Shown: positions 17,337 to 25,358, numbered from the stretch's first letter. The stretch: DNA of 64,000 nucleotides from an uncultured Clostridia bacterium (GCA_934454145.1 CAKSFT010000003.1:124001-188000); one strand, 5' to 3'. Numbers and translations: made by a program. Notes: generated from the sequence alone by a model not told the origin.

Positions 17337-18623
17337 TCAATGCTCTGCTTCATAAAACTTGTCTGTATTTTCATAAATTTCCGGCACCTCATATGTGATT
17401 TTCTCCCAATCCGACGGTGCCGAGCCAAAATCGGGAATATCCATCAGTTCACCGTTTTTCAACGCCGACTCGTGCGCAATAATGCCCGGAATCATATATC
17501 TTGCGCTGTCCCATGCGTTGTTCGGCGGCAGCTTGCCTGTGGTGACAGCTCTGACAAAATCATCAACCAAAAACGGATGTGAGTTGTAGTGGCAGTAATT
17601 CGGCAGGTTTCTGAATACTTTCGGCAATCTGTCCCTGTCATGTATTGGTGCAAATCCTTCGATGTACTTTGCAGAAATCGGGTCATGTGCCATGTCCATA
17701 GTTCCATTTTTTAAATCTTCATTACAAGTTATTGTATTCAGCAAATTTCCCACATCTTCAATATATGGTTTTTCACCGCTGGCAAAACCGCGCTGATATG
17801 TGTGTTTTATAACACTGCATTCATATGCGCCCTTTTCGCCGTAGGAACATGTAATATACGATGACGGTTTGTTTATACCGACTCTTCTGAATTCATTTAT
17901 TCTGACAATACTTCCGCCGGACATCTGGAAAAGTGCGGTTTCATTACTGAACGGGTTGTCCCAATTGTTCTTCCCTTCCCCAAAGATATTGTCGCTGTGA
18001 TTGTCGCGGAATCCCATACATGATACCTTTACGGCATAGTCGTTGATTGCCGAAAAAATCATCGATATCGAATGGGTCGGATAATACATAGGCGGAATCC
18101 CTGCCACTCTGCGCCAGTTTGCTCCGCCGGAGTGTTCAAAACTTTCATACATCTCGCTGATATCGTGATAATACTGCGCCTCGCCGTATACAAATTTGCC
18201 CATTTCACCGCTCTGATATTTATCTCTGCAATACATTGCGCAGGGATAGTAATAGCACGTTTCACCCATCATATATATTTGTCGTGTTTTTTCTGATAAT
18301 TTTACAATTTCCTCGATTTCTTCAACAGTGCAGCCGATGGGCACTGCACTGTACACATGCTTTCCGCTTTCCATTGCGTGGACTATCATGGACCCGTGCA
18401 GATGCCTTTGGGTGAATATCCCGATGCAGTCAACATCTGGTGCTTTCTCAAGCAATTCCTCAAACGACGAAAAACCGCGTTTGATGTTATGTTTTTTCAT
18501 TGATGCCTCAAGTCTTTCTTTTACCGTTTCGGCAACCACGACTTCGTCGACAAGCGGATGCATTTTGAAAAGATGCACAAAGTCATCGGAAAACAATCCT
18601 AATCCCACAATACCTATCTTCAT
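17337..18623 (-). CDS. Gfo/Idh/MocA family protein lacking the catalytic EKP lysine (copy 3)
   Basis: This 428-residue protein is the first gene of the operon, with GAGGTG about nine bases before ATG 18623. The Rossmann motif is intact (MKIGIVGLGLFSDDF). At the place where the family has Glu-Lys-Pro it reads HVYSAVPIG, so the catalytic lysine is absent. The C-terminal domain contains GGANWRRVAG and YYPTHSISMIF. It is longer than copies 1 and 2. Without the lysine it may use other residues, or bind dinucleotide without dehydrogenation. It is divergent from the AraC gene at 18749, and the 125-base gap contains both control regions. Confidence 0.86.
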   Translation of the reverse strand: MKIGIVGLGLFSDDFVHLFKMHPLVDEVVVAETVKERLEASMKKHNIKRGFSSFEELLEKAPDVDCIGIFTQRHLHGSMIVHAMESGKHVYSAVPIGCTVEEIEEIVKLSEKTRQIYMMGETCYYYPCAMYCRDKYQSGEMGKFVYGEAQYYHDISEMYESFEHSGGANWRRVAGIPPMYYPTHSISMIFSAINDYAVKVSCMGFRDNHSDNIFGEGKNNWDNPFSNETALFQMSGGSIVRINEFRRVGINKPSSYITCSYGEKGAYECSVIKHTYQRGFASGEKPYIEDVGNLLNTITCNEDLKNGTMDMAHDPISAKYIEGFAPIHDRDRLPKVFRNLPNYCHYNSHPFLVDDFVRAVTTGKLPPNNAWDSARYMIPGIIAHESALKNGELMDIPDFGSAPSDWEKITYEVPEIYENTDKFYEAEH

Positions 18624-18695
18624 ATAACAACACCTCGTATTTTTATTTTGTTACACAACCAAGTATATATTACCACAATAAACAAAAAAAATAAA

Positions 18696-18724
18696 TTGAC
18701 AAATCAATTGCTTTGTTGTACAAT
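18696..18724 (+). promoter_or_regulatory. Promoter of the AraC-family gene next to the GRE operon
   Basis: TTGACA (18696-18701), 17 bases, TACAAT (18719-18724). The predicted start near 18731 falls after the upstream in-frame ATG at 18725, which is why the coding start is placed further downstream. Confidence 0.75.
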
Positions 18725-18748
18725 ATGAGCAAAGAGGAGATGTTTTTC

Positions 18749-19552
18749 TTGGATAATAATAAATTCAGCATTTATAAGTCGGATATTACAAACGAAGTAT
18801 ACAAAAAATTCGGGGTCTACAGCGGTACTGTAAATCCCCCATATCATCATGTATGCAAAAATGGAGAAAAAATGTTCTCGCGTTTTTTCTATGTCACGTC
18901 AGGCAATTTTGTATTTAATCAGGGTACTGATGATTCAGTTTCTGCCACATCAGGTGATATAGTGTATTTGCCGAGCAATGTTTCGTATGTGTCGGATTGG
19001 GTTGGCTCCGCCAGGGGGTCATACATAACTCTGCACTTTGTGCTTGATGAGTTTTATGTGAAATTTCCGTCTTATATATGCATTGCAAAACATGACAAAG
19101 ATGGATTATTTTTAAAGGCATTTGACAGAATGCTTACAATCTGGCAACAGGGTAAGCCCGGATACGAACTGGAAACACTTGCGCAGTTTTATAACTTTAT
19201 TCACATTCTATACTTGGATTATATGAGCATACAGCTAAAAGAAAAACATTCAAAAATCTATAAGGGAATTTTATATCTTGAAAATAACTATACAGATGAT
19301 GTGTCAATATCAGAATTGGCAGAGATGTGCTATCTGAGCGAAAGTACGTTCAGACGGCTGTTTTTGGACTATAAGAAGATGCCGCCGATAACATACAGGA
19401 ATTATTTAAGGATGAAAAAGGCGTATACTTTGATTAAAACAGGTGAATACACAGTGACCGAAGCGGCATCGGCTGTGAATATTCCCGATTTATGTTATTT
19501 TAACAGGCTGTTCAAAAAATATTTCGGCATTTCTCCGTCAAAGATTATGTGA
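18749..19552 (+). CDS. AraC-family transcriptional regulator of the GRE operon (inferred)
   Basis: I chose TTG 18749 (267 residues). It lies nine bases after GAGGAG (18734-18739), and the promoter's start point rules out the ATG at 18725. ATG 18740 is too close to the ribosome site. The N-terminal half is a cupin-like sensor (YHHVCKNGEKMFSRFFYVTSG, then GDIVYLPSNVSYVSD). Two helix-turn-helix motifs cover about 170-265 (VSISELAEMCYLSESTFRRLF; VTEAASAVNIPDLCYFNRLFK), closing with FGISPSKI. It is divergent from the six-gene operon, which it probably activates in response to a sugar-related ligand. Confidence 0.88.
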   Translation: MDNNKFSIYKSDITNEVYKKFGVYSGTVNPPYHHVCKNGEKMFSRFFYVTSGNFVFNQGTDDSVSATSGDIVYLPSNVSYVSDWVGSARGSYITLHFVLDEFYVKFPSYICIAKHDKDGLFLKAFDRMLTIWQQGKPGYELETLAQFYNFIHILYLDYMSIQLKEKHSKIYKGILYLENNYTDDVSISELAEMCYLSESTFRRLFLDYKKMPPITYRNYLRMKKAYTLIKTGEYTVTEAASAVNIPDLCYFNRLFKKYFGISPSKIM

Positions 19553-19594
19553 TAAAGTATGAAGTTAAACTGTTTATACGGCTCACAGCCGATT

Positions 19595-19644
19595 AAACCT
19601 TGTCAGCCGAAGAGTATATCCGGGCACCTCGGCTGATAAGGTTT
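19595..19644. terminator. Bidirectional terminator-like hairpin between araC-type gene and spoIIID
   Basis: A 16-bp stem with one mismatch, AAACCTTGTCAGCCGA (19595-19610) with TCGGCTGATAAGGTTT (19629-19644). It sits between two convergent genes. Neither side has a strong T tract. Confidence 0.55.
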
Positions 19645-19652
19645 GTTCAAAT

Positions 19653-19925
19653 TTATTGTATATCCTCTTCTCTTTCGCGTTTCTTTAAATATTTTTCTTT
19701 TGTTGCCATTCCTCCGCGAATATGGCGCTGCTCTTTATTTTTATTCAGCACGCCCTTCACTTCCTCAAATAGATTTTTGTTTATTCCGTGCAGTCTTTCT
19801 GTCACATCTTTATGTACGGTCGATTTAGAAACATTATATTTTTTTGCCGCCTCTCTTACGGTGGCATTTTTTTCAGTGATGTATTCGGCAAGTTCTATGA
19901 CCCGCTCTTCAATATAGTCCTTCAT
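19653..19925 (-). CDS. spoIIID: Sporulation transcriptional regulator SpoIIID
   Basis: This 90-residue protein starts at ATG 19925, with GGAGGG eight bases upstream. It aligns along its length with SpoIIID as I remember it: MKDYIEERVIELAEYI at the start, the helix-turn-helix TVREAAKKYNVSKSTVHKDV, then HGINKNLFEEVKGVL and RHIRGGMATKEKYLKK. SpoIIID is a mother-cell DNA-binding protein that tunes the sigma-E regulon and prepares sigma-K expression. The C-terminal basic segment that adds a second DNA contact is present. The intact gene supports an endospore-forming lineage. I could not place a clear sigma-E promoter in the upstream 300 bases. Confidence 0.95.
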   Translation of the reverse strand: MKDYIEERVIELAEYITEKNATVREAAKKYNVSKSTVHKDVTERLHGINKNLFEEVKGVLNKNKEQRHIRGGMATKEKYLKKREREEDIQ

Positions 19926-20200
19926 ATTTGCCCTCCAAAATTTATATTGGTACAATATATGAAAGATTATTTTGTATTATGTATAAATTTTGTCTGTCAA
20001 GTCACAGCAATCGCTGCATAGTGGCATTGATGCGTTACACATTTTATAAGAAATTGCACCGCCATTAACAAAGGCATTGATAAGAAAACTTAAATCGGTG
20101 GGAACACCTTGCACAAAGTGCAAGCTTAAAAACATCTTTTACAAATGGCAAACCCATAAACAATAATTTTTATTTCAATACATTGTTTCCCCAAAAAAAT
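19926..20200. other. Intergenic region upstream of spoIIID, no gene seen
   Basis: On the minus strand TTGACA near 20001 followed by an A/T-rich TACAAA-like box could be a spoIIID promoter, with an 18-base spacer. A 7-bp palindrome (CTTGCAC/GTGCAAG) lies at 20108-20124. No coding potential was found on either strand. Confidence 0.4.
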
Positions 20201-20235
20201 ATCCCACTGCAAGAATTGATTCTCACAAGTGGGAT
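20201..20235. terminator. Bidirectional intrinsic terminator
   Basis: ATCCCACT (20201-20208) pairs with AGTGGGAT (20228-20235), with further pairing AGAAT/ATTCT inside. T-rich tracts follow on the plus side, and an A-tract on the plus side gives U on the minus side (AAAAAAATATCCC). It ends the minus-strand MGMT-like gene. Confidence 0.75.
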
Positions 20236-20246
20236 TGTTTTATTTT

Positions 20247-20474
20247 TTACATTCCGTATTTTTCTAAATCAACTTTTCCGTCCGGCACAAAGACTATACC
20301 TTCCGATTCAAGCAATTGTCTTTGAATTTCATCACTGCCAAAGGCAAATGAAGGAGCAAGCCTGCCTTCACGGTTTACAACTCTGTTGCATGGAATATCA
20401 AGTGATTCGGTTTTTTTATGTAATGCATAACCCATAACCTTGGCCCAGCGCGGATTGCCGGCAAGAAACACCAC
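20247..20474 (-). pseudogene. N-terminally truncated MGMT-family (O6-alkylguanine transferase-like) gene
   Basis: Only the DNA-binding/active-site half (75 residues) remains. It starts GTG-GTG at 20474 within the family motif QVVFLAGNPRWAKVMGYALH; an in-frame TAG lies two codons upstream. About 30 residues normally preceding this are missing. The active-site motif reads IPCNRVVNREG: the acceptor Cys is kept, but the His of PCHRV is Asn. The family usually continues LAPSFAFGGxxxQR as here. A good sigma-A promoter (20490-20518) stands right at the truncation, so the fragment may be transcribed. It could be a relic or a shortened alkyltransferase-like DNA-binding protein. Confidence 0.7.
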
Positions 20475-20489
20475 CTGAGGCTAATAATT

Positions 20490-20518
20490 ATTATATCGCT
20501 GTACCAAAATAAAATCAA
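20490..20518 (-). promoter_or_regulatory. Minus-strand promoter abutting the truncated MGMT gene
   Basis: On the minus strand TTGATT (20518-20513), 17 bases, TATAAT (20495-20490). The predicted start near 20483 is only about ten bases before the first GTG. The -35 overlaps a small AAAATCA/TGATTTT hairpin (20511-20526) that may terminate the RraA-like gene. Confidence 0.6.
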
Positions 20519-20575
20519 GTGATTTTAAGAATTTCTATCGAACAGCTAAAAATCTTTTGTAAGCCGGTCGTCATC

Positions 20576-21484
20576 TTACAACGCGCTTTGTGTGTCATTC
20601 GGGTCGCCGTTGATTGCCAAATCATATTCGTGCGACCAGTCCAGTCCGCGATATTGTGCTGCGCGGTTGTCTTTTTCAATAAAATCCATCAGCAAATCAA
20701 GCATTTCTTTTGTCCACGTGTTTTTGTCAATCTGTGCTGTCGTGAATTTGTTCAGTGTTATCATCTCAAATCCAAACAAATCTTTGACCTGCGTTTTTGC
20801 AGCACCTCCGACAACTTCTTCAACCAAGTGGCTTGGGATAAACAACACACCGCCGCCGGCACCGAATACAACATCACCGGGCAGACAGATTGCATTGCCA
20901 ATGCGCGTCGGCGTGTTATACCCTGTCATGATAAAATCACGAATCGGCGTGGGATCAATTCCTCTGTAATAAACTTGCGTATTTTCAACCTTTTTCATCT
21001 GCTCGGTATCACGGATTCCGCCCCAGATGACAGCACCGCCGTTTTCATTTTTTGTTTTGTTCTTCAGCGCTGTTGTAAGATTTCCTCCGAGGAATGTTCC
21101 CTTGTAAATCTTATCATACATATCAATTACCGGGACATCTCCCTCCTGCAAATTGTCAATTACCCACTGGTTATATGTACCTGTTCTGTTTTCATTTCTT
21201 CCGATATCCTTGACCACTTCATCAAGGTCGGGGCGAAACGGGCAATAGGTCGCCGTTACAGCCCTTCCGATAAGTTTTCTGTCATTGTGATGAAGTGTAT
21301 GAAATCTTCCCTCAAACTGACTCTCATATCCTTTCACAAAAATCGGTTTCCAAACCTCCTCAAGCGTCAGGTTTTTTAGCGCCTTCAAATATTTGTCATC
21401 AACCTTTGGTCTGCCGTCCGGCATTCTTTCGCCCTTCCACTGCGGTGTAAGGGCAATTATTTCATATCTGTCATTAAAGTGCAT
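20576..21484 (-). CDS. RraA-like protein (HMG aldolase/oxaloacetate decarboxylase fold)
   Basis: This 302-residue protein starts at ATG 21484, with TAGGAG eight bases upstream; the GTG at 21493 sits inside that site. The RraA-like core occupies about 60-240: GRAVTATYCPF, then EGDVPVIDMYDK, then GAVIWGGIRDTEQMKK with the Gly-Gly and Arg-Asp of the metal/pyruvate site, then LPGDVVFGAGGGVLFIP. About 60 extra N-terminal and 60 extra C-terminal residues surround the roughly 160-residue family core. Relatives cleave 4-hydroxy-2-oxo acids to pyruvate, or decarboxylate oxaloacetate, with Mg or Mn. Following the dehydratase, lactonase and SDR genes, retro-aldol cleavage of a 2-keto-3-deoxy sugar acid is a reasonable inference. 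Confidence 0.85.
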   Translation of the reverse strand: MHFNDRYEIIALTPQWKGERMPDGRPKVDDKYLKALKNLTLEEVWKPIFVKGYESQFEGRFHTLHHNDRKLIGRAVTATYCPFRPDLDEVVKDIGRNENRTGTYNQWVIDNLQEGDVPVIDMYDKIYKGTFLGGNLTTALKNKTKNENGGAVIWGGIRDTEQMKKVENTQVYYRGIDPTPIRDFIMTGYNTPTRIGNAICLPGDVVFGAGGGVLFIPSHLVEEVVGGAAKTQVKDLFGFEMITLNKFTTAQIDKNTWTKEMLDLLMDFIEKDNRAAQYRGLDWSHEYDLAINGDPNDTQSAL

Positions 21485-21604
21485 TTTTATCACTCCTATC
21501 CGTATTTTTTAACATCATTAAACCTGCATTTTCGTTGCACCGGATTTTCGGCGTCAGTTTAAAAAACACTCATTTCAAATTGCGATAGCTTTTTTATTTT
21601 ATAA

Positions 21605-22333
21605 TCATAAATGCATACCGCCATCCACTATAATTTCCGAACCCGTAATGTATCTGCCTTCATCGCTGCACAAAAGAAGCACCGCCGGCGCAACATCGTC
21701 CGGTTTCCCGACATACCCCACAGGAATACTCCCGATAACTTTTTCGTTGAACTCGGCGTCCGCAAGCGCCGCTTCATTCCTCGGGGTGCAGATTGCCCCC
21801 GGTGCGACATTGTTAATCGTCACTCCAAATGGCGCAAGATACGGTGCAAGATTTTCGCACAGCTTTTTCTGCGCTGCTTTTGTCACCCCGTACAAGGATA
21901 ATTCGGGGTGATTGTTATATTGATTGACACTTCCGATTGTAACGATTCTTCCCCTCTTCTGTTTTTGCATATAAGGTGCATATTGCCGAATCAGACAATA
22001 ACTGCTTTTTACATTGCAGTTCATCTGAACATCATATTCATCTTCGCTAAACTCGTCCCATTTGTGTTTATACTGGATTGATGCATTGAGAACAAGAATA
22101 TCAACACCGCCCGTTTTTTCAAACAAAGCCTCCCGTTCTTCTTTTTTTGTCAAATCCGCACGGACAGGCACACTGTTTGGTATTTTTTCACTTGCCGTGC
22201 GGCATTTTTCCTCGCTTGACGCACCATTCACAAAAACCTTTGCACCCTGTTTTGACAAAAGCTGTGCAATTTCAAACCCAATCCCTTGTGTTGCACCTGT
22301 CACAAGGGCTGTTCTTCCGCTCAAATCAAACAT
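21605..22333 (-). CDS. SDR-family oxidoreductase
   Basis: This 242-residue classical short-chain dehydrogenase has the dinucleotide-binding motif TGATQGIGFEIA at about 13-24. It carries the structural motif LVLNASI near 83, the catalytic Ser in VTIGSVNQY and the Tyr-x3-Lys in SLYGVTKAAQ (near 155), ending with the typical TGSEIIVDGGMHL. It most likely oxidises a sugar to its lactone, or a sugar-acid hydroxyl, with NAD(P). Its start overlaps the end of the MBL-fold gene by 13 bases, so both are translated from one mRNA. A 120-base gap separates it from the RraA-like gene. Confidence 0.92.
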   Translation of the reverse strand: MFDLSGRTALVTGATQGIGFEIAQLLSKQGAKVFVNGASSEEKCRTASEKIPNSVPVRADLTKKEEREALFEKTGGVDILVLNASIQYKHKWDEFSEDEYDVQMNCNVKSSYCLIRQYAPYMQKQKRGRIVTIGSVNQYNNHPELSLYGVTKAAQKKLCENLAPYLAPFGVTINNVAPGAICTPRNEAALADAEFNEKVIGSIPVGYVGKPDDVAPAVLLLCSDEGRYITGSEIIVDGGMHL

Positions 22334-22998
22334 CCGTCTTTCACCTCATACTCTTTATCAAATGCCATAATAAAACCGTTTTCTGCCCTATCCGCAAAAT
22401 TATGCGGATTTTCTGAATTGCTTTCAAACATGTCATAATGGTTCGGCACTGCAAGCTTTGGCTTAATGATGCCGGCAAGTTTCACAGCTTCATCTGCATT
22501 CATATTCCCCAGCTTTCCGTTTATGCAGATAAACATATAATCGCATTTAACATTTTCTAGTTTTTTATTATAGTATGTATCGCCCGAAAAGTAAAGCGCC
22601 TCACCGCCATACTCAACAAGCACACCTACCGAGGGCACAGTATGTTCGGCAAAAACAGCCGATATCCCGAATTTCCCGATACTGTAGCTCATCCCCTCAT
22701 CAAACGGCATATATTTTGTCACTCCAAGCTGTATAAGTGTTTCTTGACAGTCCGTCGGCGCATAAAATATAATATTTTTATCCATGAGCGGAATTGCATC
22801 AATATCAACATGGTCAATATGATTATGTGTGCAGATAACCGCATCTGCACGAAAATCCTGCGGTGATATCGGGACAGGTCTTTGTCTGAGGCGTTTTGCA
22901 ATACGGTTTACACAATCCGAAAGATATGGGTCAATACAAATTGTTGTGTTTGCATCAGACAGAACATATCCGCTCTGCCCCAGCCATTTTATTTTCAT
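22321..22998 (-). CDS. MBL-fold metal-dependent hydrolase (UlaG/lactonase-like)
   Basis: This 225-residue protein uses ATG 22998, which overlaps the preceding TGA by one base; GGAG lies upstream. It has the short metallo-beta-lactamase fold seen in UlaG-type lactonases: MKIKWLGQSGYVL at the start, the metal motif CTHNHIDHVD (about 61-70), a His in VFAEHTVPS, SGDTYY near 147 and PNHYDMF near 190. UlaG opens a sugar-acid lactone, and the gene order makes lactone hydrolysis the most economical reading here. Some relatives hydrolyse N-acyl or phosphodiester bonds, so the substrate stays open. Confidence 0.87.
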   Translation of the reverse strand: MKIKWLGQSGYVLSDANTTICIDPYLSDCVNRIAKRLRQRPVPISPQDFRADAVICTHNHIDHVDIDAIPLMDKNIIFYAPTDCQETLIQLGVTKYMPFDEGMSYSIGKFGISAVFAEHTVPSVGVLVEYGGEALYFSGDTYYNKKLENVKCDYMFICINGKLGNMNADEAVKLAGIIKPKLAVPNHYDMFESNSENPHNFADRAENGFIMAFDKEYEVKDGCLI

Positions 22999-24368
22999 CA
23001 GCTCCACTCCCTGTCGTTTGCCCATTCGTTATCCCAAAAAGACGTATCGCCCCATGCCTCGGGATATTTCTCATGCATATGCTCTTTTATCAGTTTTTCA
23101 TTAAGACTGTCTATACCAAGCCCCGGCTTATTCGGGACATTTACGAAACCATCCTTGAAAAGAGGGTTGTCAATACCGATTGCAAGGTCGTTCCACCACG
23201 GAATGTCAACCGAATGGAATTCTACAGCCAAGATGTTCTGCACTGCTGCAGCCACATGGATTGCCGCCATGCACGCAATCGGGCTTTCTGCCATATGTAT
23301 TGCCATTGCAACACCGTACTTTTCGCACATGTCGCCGAGTTTTTTCATTTCCAACGCTCCGCCGATTGTCAATATATCAGGGTGAACAACCGACACACCT
23401 CCGTTTTCCATAAGCGGATGGAAGTTTTCGGACAAGTATATATCCTCGCCCGTGCAGATTGGAACATGGACGGCATTCGAAATTTTTTCAAAATGTTTTG
23501 TATAATGCCACGGCGCGATGTCTTCTATCCATGCAATATTGTACTTTTCAAGACGCTTTGCAAACATTATGCAATCCTCAATGCACACATGCCCGAAATG
23601 GTCAATCGCAAGCGGCACTTCGTATCCGATTACATCACGCACCTGACGCACATAATCCTCAAGGAAGTCCATCCCCTTCCCGGTCATATGAATACCTGTT
23701 GCATGATGCGGAATTGTGAATGTTTCGTAATTTTTTCCCAACATCATATCCATGTCAACCGAACCTTTCTGATGGTTTATGGCCTTCATGGAATATTTTT
23801 TTATATCCTCCAAAAATCCAAGCGGTGCATTGAGGCACCCCGGTTCGTCAAGCATAAGTTCGATGCCCAAATCCATTTTTAAGAAAGTAAACCCCTGTTC
23901 CATACGCTTTTTCAGTGCATGTCCCATGTCGGTTCCCGTGTGCTTTCCGTCAACATCGGTGTCGCAATACATACGCACCTTATCACGGAATTTCCCGCCC
24001 AACATCTGCCACAGCGGCACTCCCCATGCTTTGCCTGCCAAGTCCCACAGGGCAATCTCAATCCCCGAAACTCCGCCGCCCTGGCGCGAATGTCCGCCGA
24101 ACTGCTTTATTCTGCGAAACAGCTTATCCACATTGCACGGATTTTCTCCGACCAATCTTGATTTCAACATTAATGCATACGTTGCGCTTGACGCATCACG
24201 CACTTCGCCGTAACCGACAATGCCCTGATTTGTGTAAATTTTAATCAGCGGACAATGCTTCGGCGCCCCATTGATATTTGCCACACGAATGTCCGTTATT
24301 TTTAGTTCATTCGGGGATGAACAAATATTCACATTCTCCGAAATCATTTCTTTAATGTTGCTATTCAT
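22998..24368 (-). CDS. Mandelate racemase/muconate lactonizing enzyme-family dehydratase
   Basis: I chose ATG 24368 (456 residues) with AAGGAGG upstream; longer starts would run into the regulatory region. The enolase-superfamily capping domain spans about 20-140. The barrel carries the metal ligands Asp256 (PLAIDHFGH), Glu282 (AWIEDIAPW) and Glu308 (ICTGEDIY). FLKMDLG near 163 marks the second-strand base region, and AIHMAESP near 357 offers a His. The family includes dehydratases of galactonate, mannonate, gluconate and fuconate. It probably converts an aldonate to a 2-keto-3-deoxy acid. It is the first gene of a four-gene operon divergent from the AraC gene at 24486. Confidence 0.88.
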   Translation of the reverse strand: MNSNIKEMISENVNICSSPNELKITDIRVANINGAPKHCPLIKIYTNQGIVGYGEVRDASSATYALMLKSRLVGENPCNVDKLFRRIKQFGGHSRQGGGVSGIEIALWDLAGKAWGVPLWQMLGGKFRDKVRMYCDTDVDGKHTGTDMGHALKKRMEQGFTFLKMDLGIELMLDEPGCLNAPLGFLEDIKKYSMKAINHQKGSVDMDMMLGKNYETFTIPHHATGIHMTGKGMDFLEDYVRQVRDVIGYEVPLAIDHFGHVCIEDCIMFAKRLEKYNIAWIEDIAPWHYTKHFEKISNAVHVPICTGEDIYLSENFHPLMENGGVSVVHPDILTIGGALEMKKLGDMCEKYGVAMAIHMAESPIACMAAIHVAAAVQNILAVEFHSVDIPWWNDLAIGIDNPLFKDGFVNVPNKPGLGIDSLNEKLIKEHMHEKYPEAWGDTSFWDNEWANDREWS

Positions 24369-24378
24369 AATATCCTCC

Positions 24379-24407
24379 TTGACTTTTATGTGTTTTTTTA
24401 TTATAAT
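24379..24407 (+). promoter_or_regulatory. Possible promoter of the second AraC gene
   Basis: TTGACT (24379-24384), 17 bases, TATAAT (24402-24407). Initiation near 24414 would place the two direct repeats at 24434-24464 inside the leader. The region is A/T-rich, and the minus-strand promoter must overlap it. Confidence 0.45.
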
Positions 24408-24433
24408 ATACCATATAATCGCAAAGATTGCGA

Positions 24434-24464
24434 CCACTATTTTGCAAAATATGTCCACTATTTT
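24434..24464. promoter_or_regulatory. Direct-repeat operator, two CCACTATTTT half sites
   Basis: CCACTATTTT occurs at 24434-24443 and again at 24455-24464, exactly 21 bases apart and in the same orientation. Two-turn-spaced direct repeats between divergent genes are the classic layout of AraC-family binding sites. The adjacent AraC gene at 24486 is the obvious ligand-responsive binder. Confidence 0.6.
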
Positions 24465-24485
24465 ATGATTTGCGGAGGAAACAGT

Positions 24486-25340
24486 ATGCGATATAACGAA
24501 GCAGAACTAAATGATAAGCAAGGGAATCCGTTGTTAAGAGCATTTTTCTCAACGGTGCCAAAAGGCAAAAGAGAATACCGTGAACATCATCACACAGAAT
24601 GCGAACTGTCCACCATAATATCCGGCAACGGCATATACAGCGTCGGCAAAAAAGATTACACATTCTCTGCCGGCGACGTTTTTCTCTTCGGCGGCGATGA
24701 AGTGCATTGCATTACCGACATTTCAGAAAATTTTCTGCTTTTGAATATACAGTTCAAGCCCAATCTGTTATGGACTGACGATGACGCCCTGTCCGTTTTG
24801 CGGATATTCTTTGCGCGCAATGACCGGTTTGAAAATAAGATTGAAAACACACCGCACACAGAAAAAATCCACGAAAAAATCCTTTTGTTTCACCGAGAAC
24901 TTTCCGAAAAACGTGACGGATATTCTTTGATGGTAAAATATATGCTGTATTCCATGTTGCTCACACTTGTGCGAGAATATAACTATATTGATGTAAATGC
25001 CGAACATATATACTTAAAAAACACCATAAAACCAATGAAAAAAGCACTTGACTACATCGACAACAATCTCGGCTCAAATCTTACGCTGAAAGACATTGCA
25101 AGCCGCGCCTCCATGTCACCGACTTATTTTTCAAGCGTTTTTAAAAAAATGAATTCTGTCGCCCCGTGGGAATACATAACGGTAAAACGTGTAGAAAAGG
25201 CAATCGAGCTTTTACGTACAACCAATCTCACAAAACTGGACATTGCACAAAGATGCGGTTTTTCCAGCTCATCAAACTTTTACAAGGCATTCTCGAAAGT
25301 GACAGGTAAAACCCCATCAGAAATTTGCAATAAAAAATAG
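24486..25340 (+). CDS. AraC-family regulator of the sugar-acid operon (inferred)
   Basis: This 284-residue protein starts at ATG 24486, with GGAGG about eight bases upstream. The N-terminal cupin contains REHHHTECELSTIISGNG and SAGDVFLFGGDEVHCI, a His-rich ligand pocket. The C-terminal 100 residues hold two helix-turn-helix motifs (LTLKDIASRASMSPTYFSSV; LDIAQRCGFSSSSNFYKAF), ending KTPSEI. It is divergent from the enolase-superfamily dehydratase gene and the 117-base gap carries direct repeats. It is convergent with the alpha-galactosidase gene, separated by a strong two-way terminator. Confidence 0.9.
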   Translation: MRYNEAELNDKQGNPLLRAFFSTVPKGKREYREHHHTECELSTIISGNGIYSVGKKDYTFSAGDVFLFGGDEVHCITDISENFLLLNIQFKPNLLWTDDDALSVLRIFFARNDRFENKIENTPHTEKIHEKILLFHRELSEKRDGYSLMVKYMLYSMLLTLVREYNYIDVNAEHIYLKNTIKPMKKALDYIDNNLGSNLTLKDIASRASMSPTYFSSVFKKMNSVAPWEYITVKRVEKAIELLRTTNLTKLDIAQRCGFSSSSNFYKAFSKVTGKTPSEICNKK

Positions 25341-25358
25341 TTTTCGATATGTTCAACT

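Noticed and set aside
11442..18623. C-glycoside deglycosidase (Dgp/Dfg) type cluster
   Set aside because: Gfo/Idh/MocA genes and a xylose-isomerase-like barrel fit, but the small beta subunit of the deglycosidase is missing and a GRE with activase takes its place.
20108..20124. CTTGCAC/GTGCAAG palindrome upstream of spoIIID
   Set aside because: Seven bp with a three-base loop, far from any start site and with no matching copy nearby; not supported as an operator.
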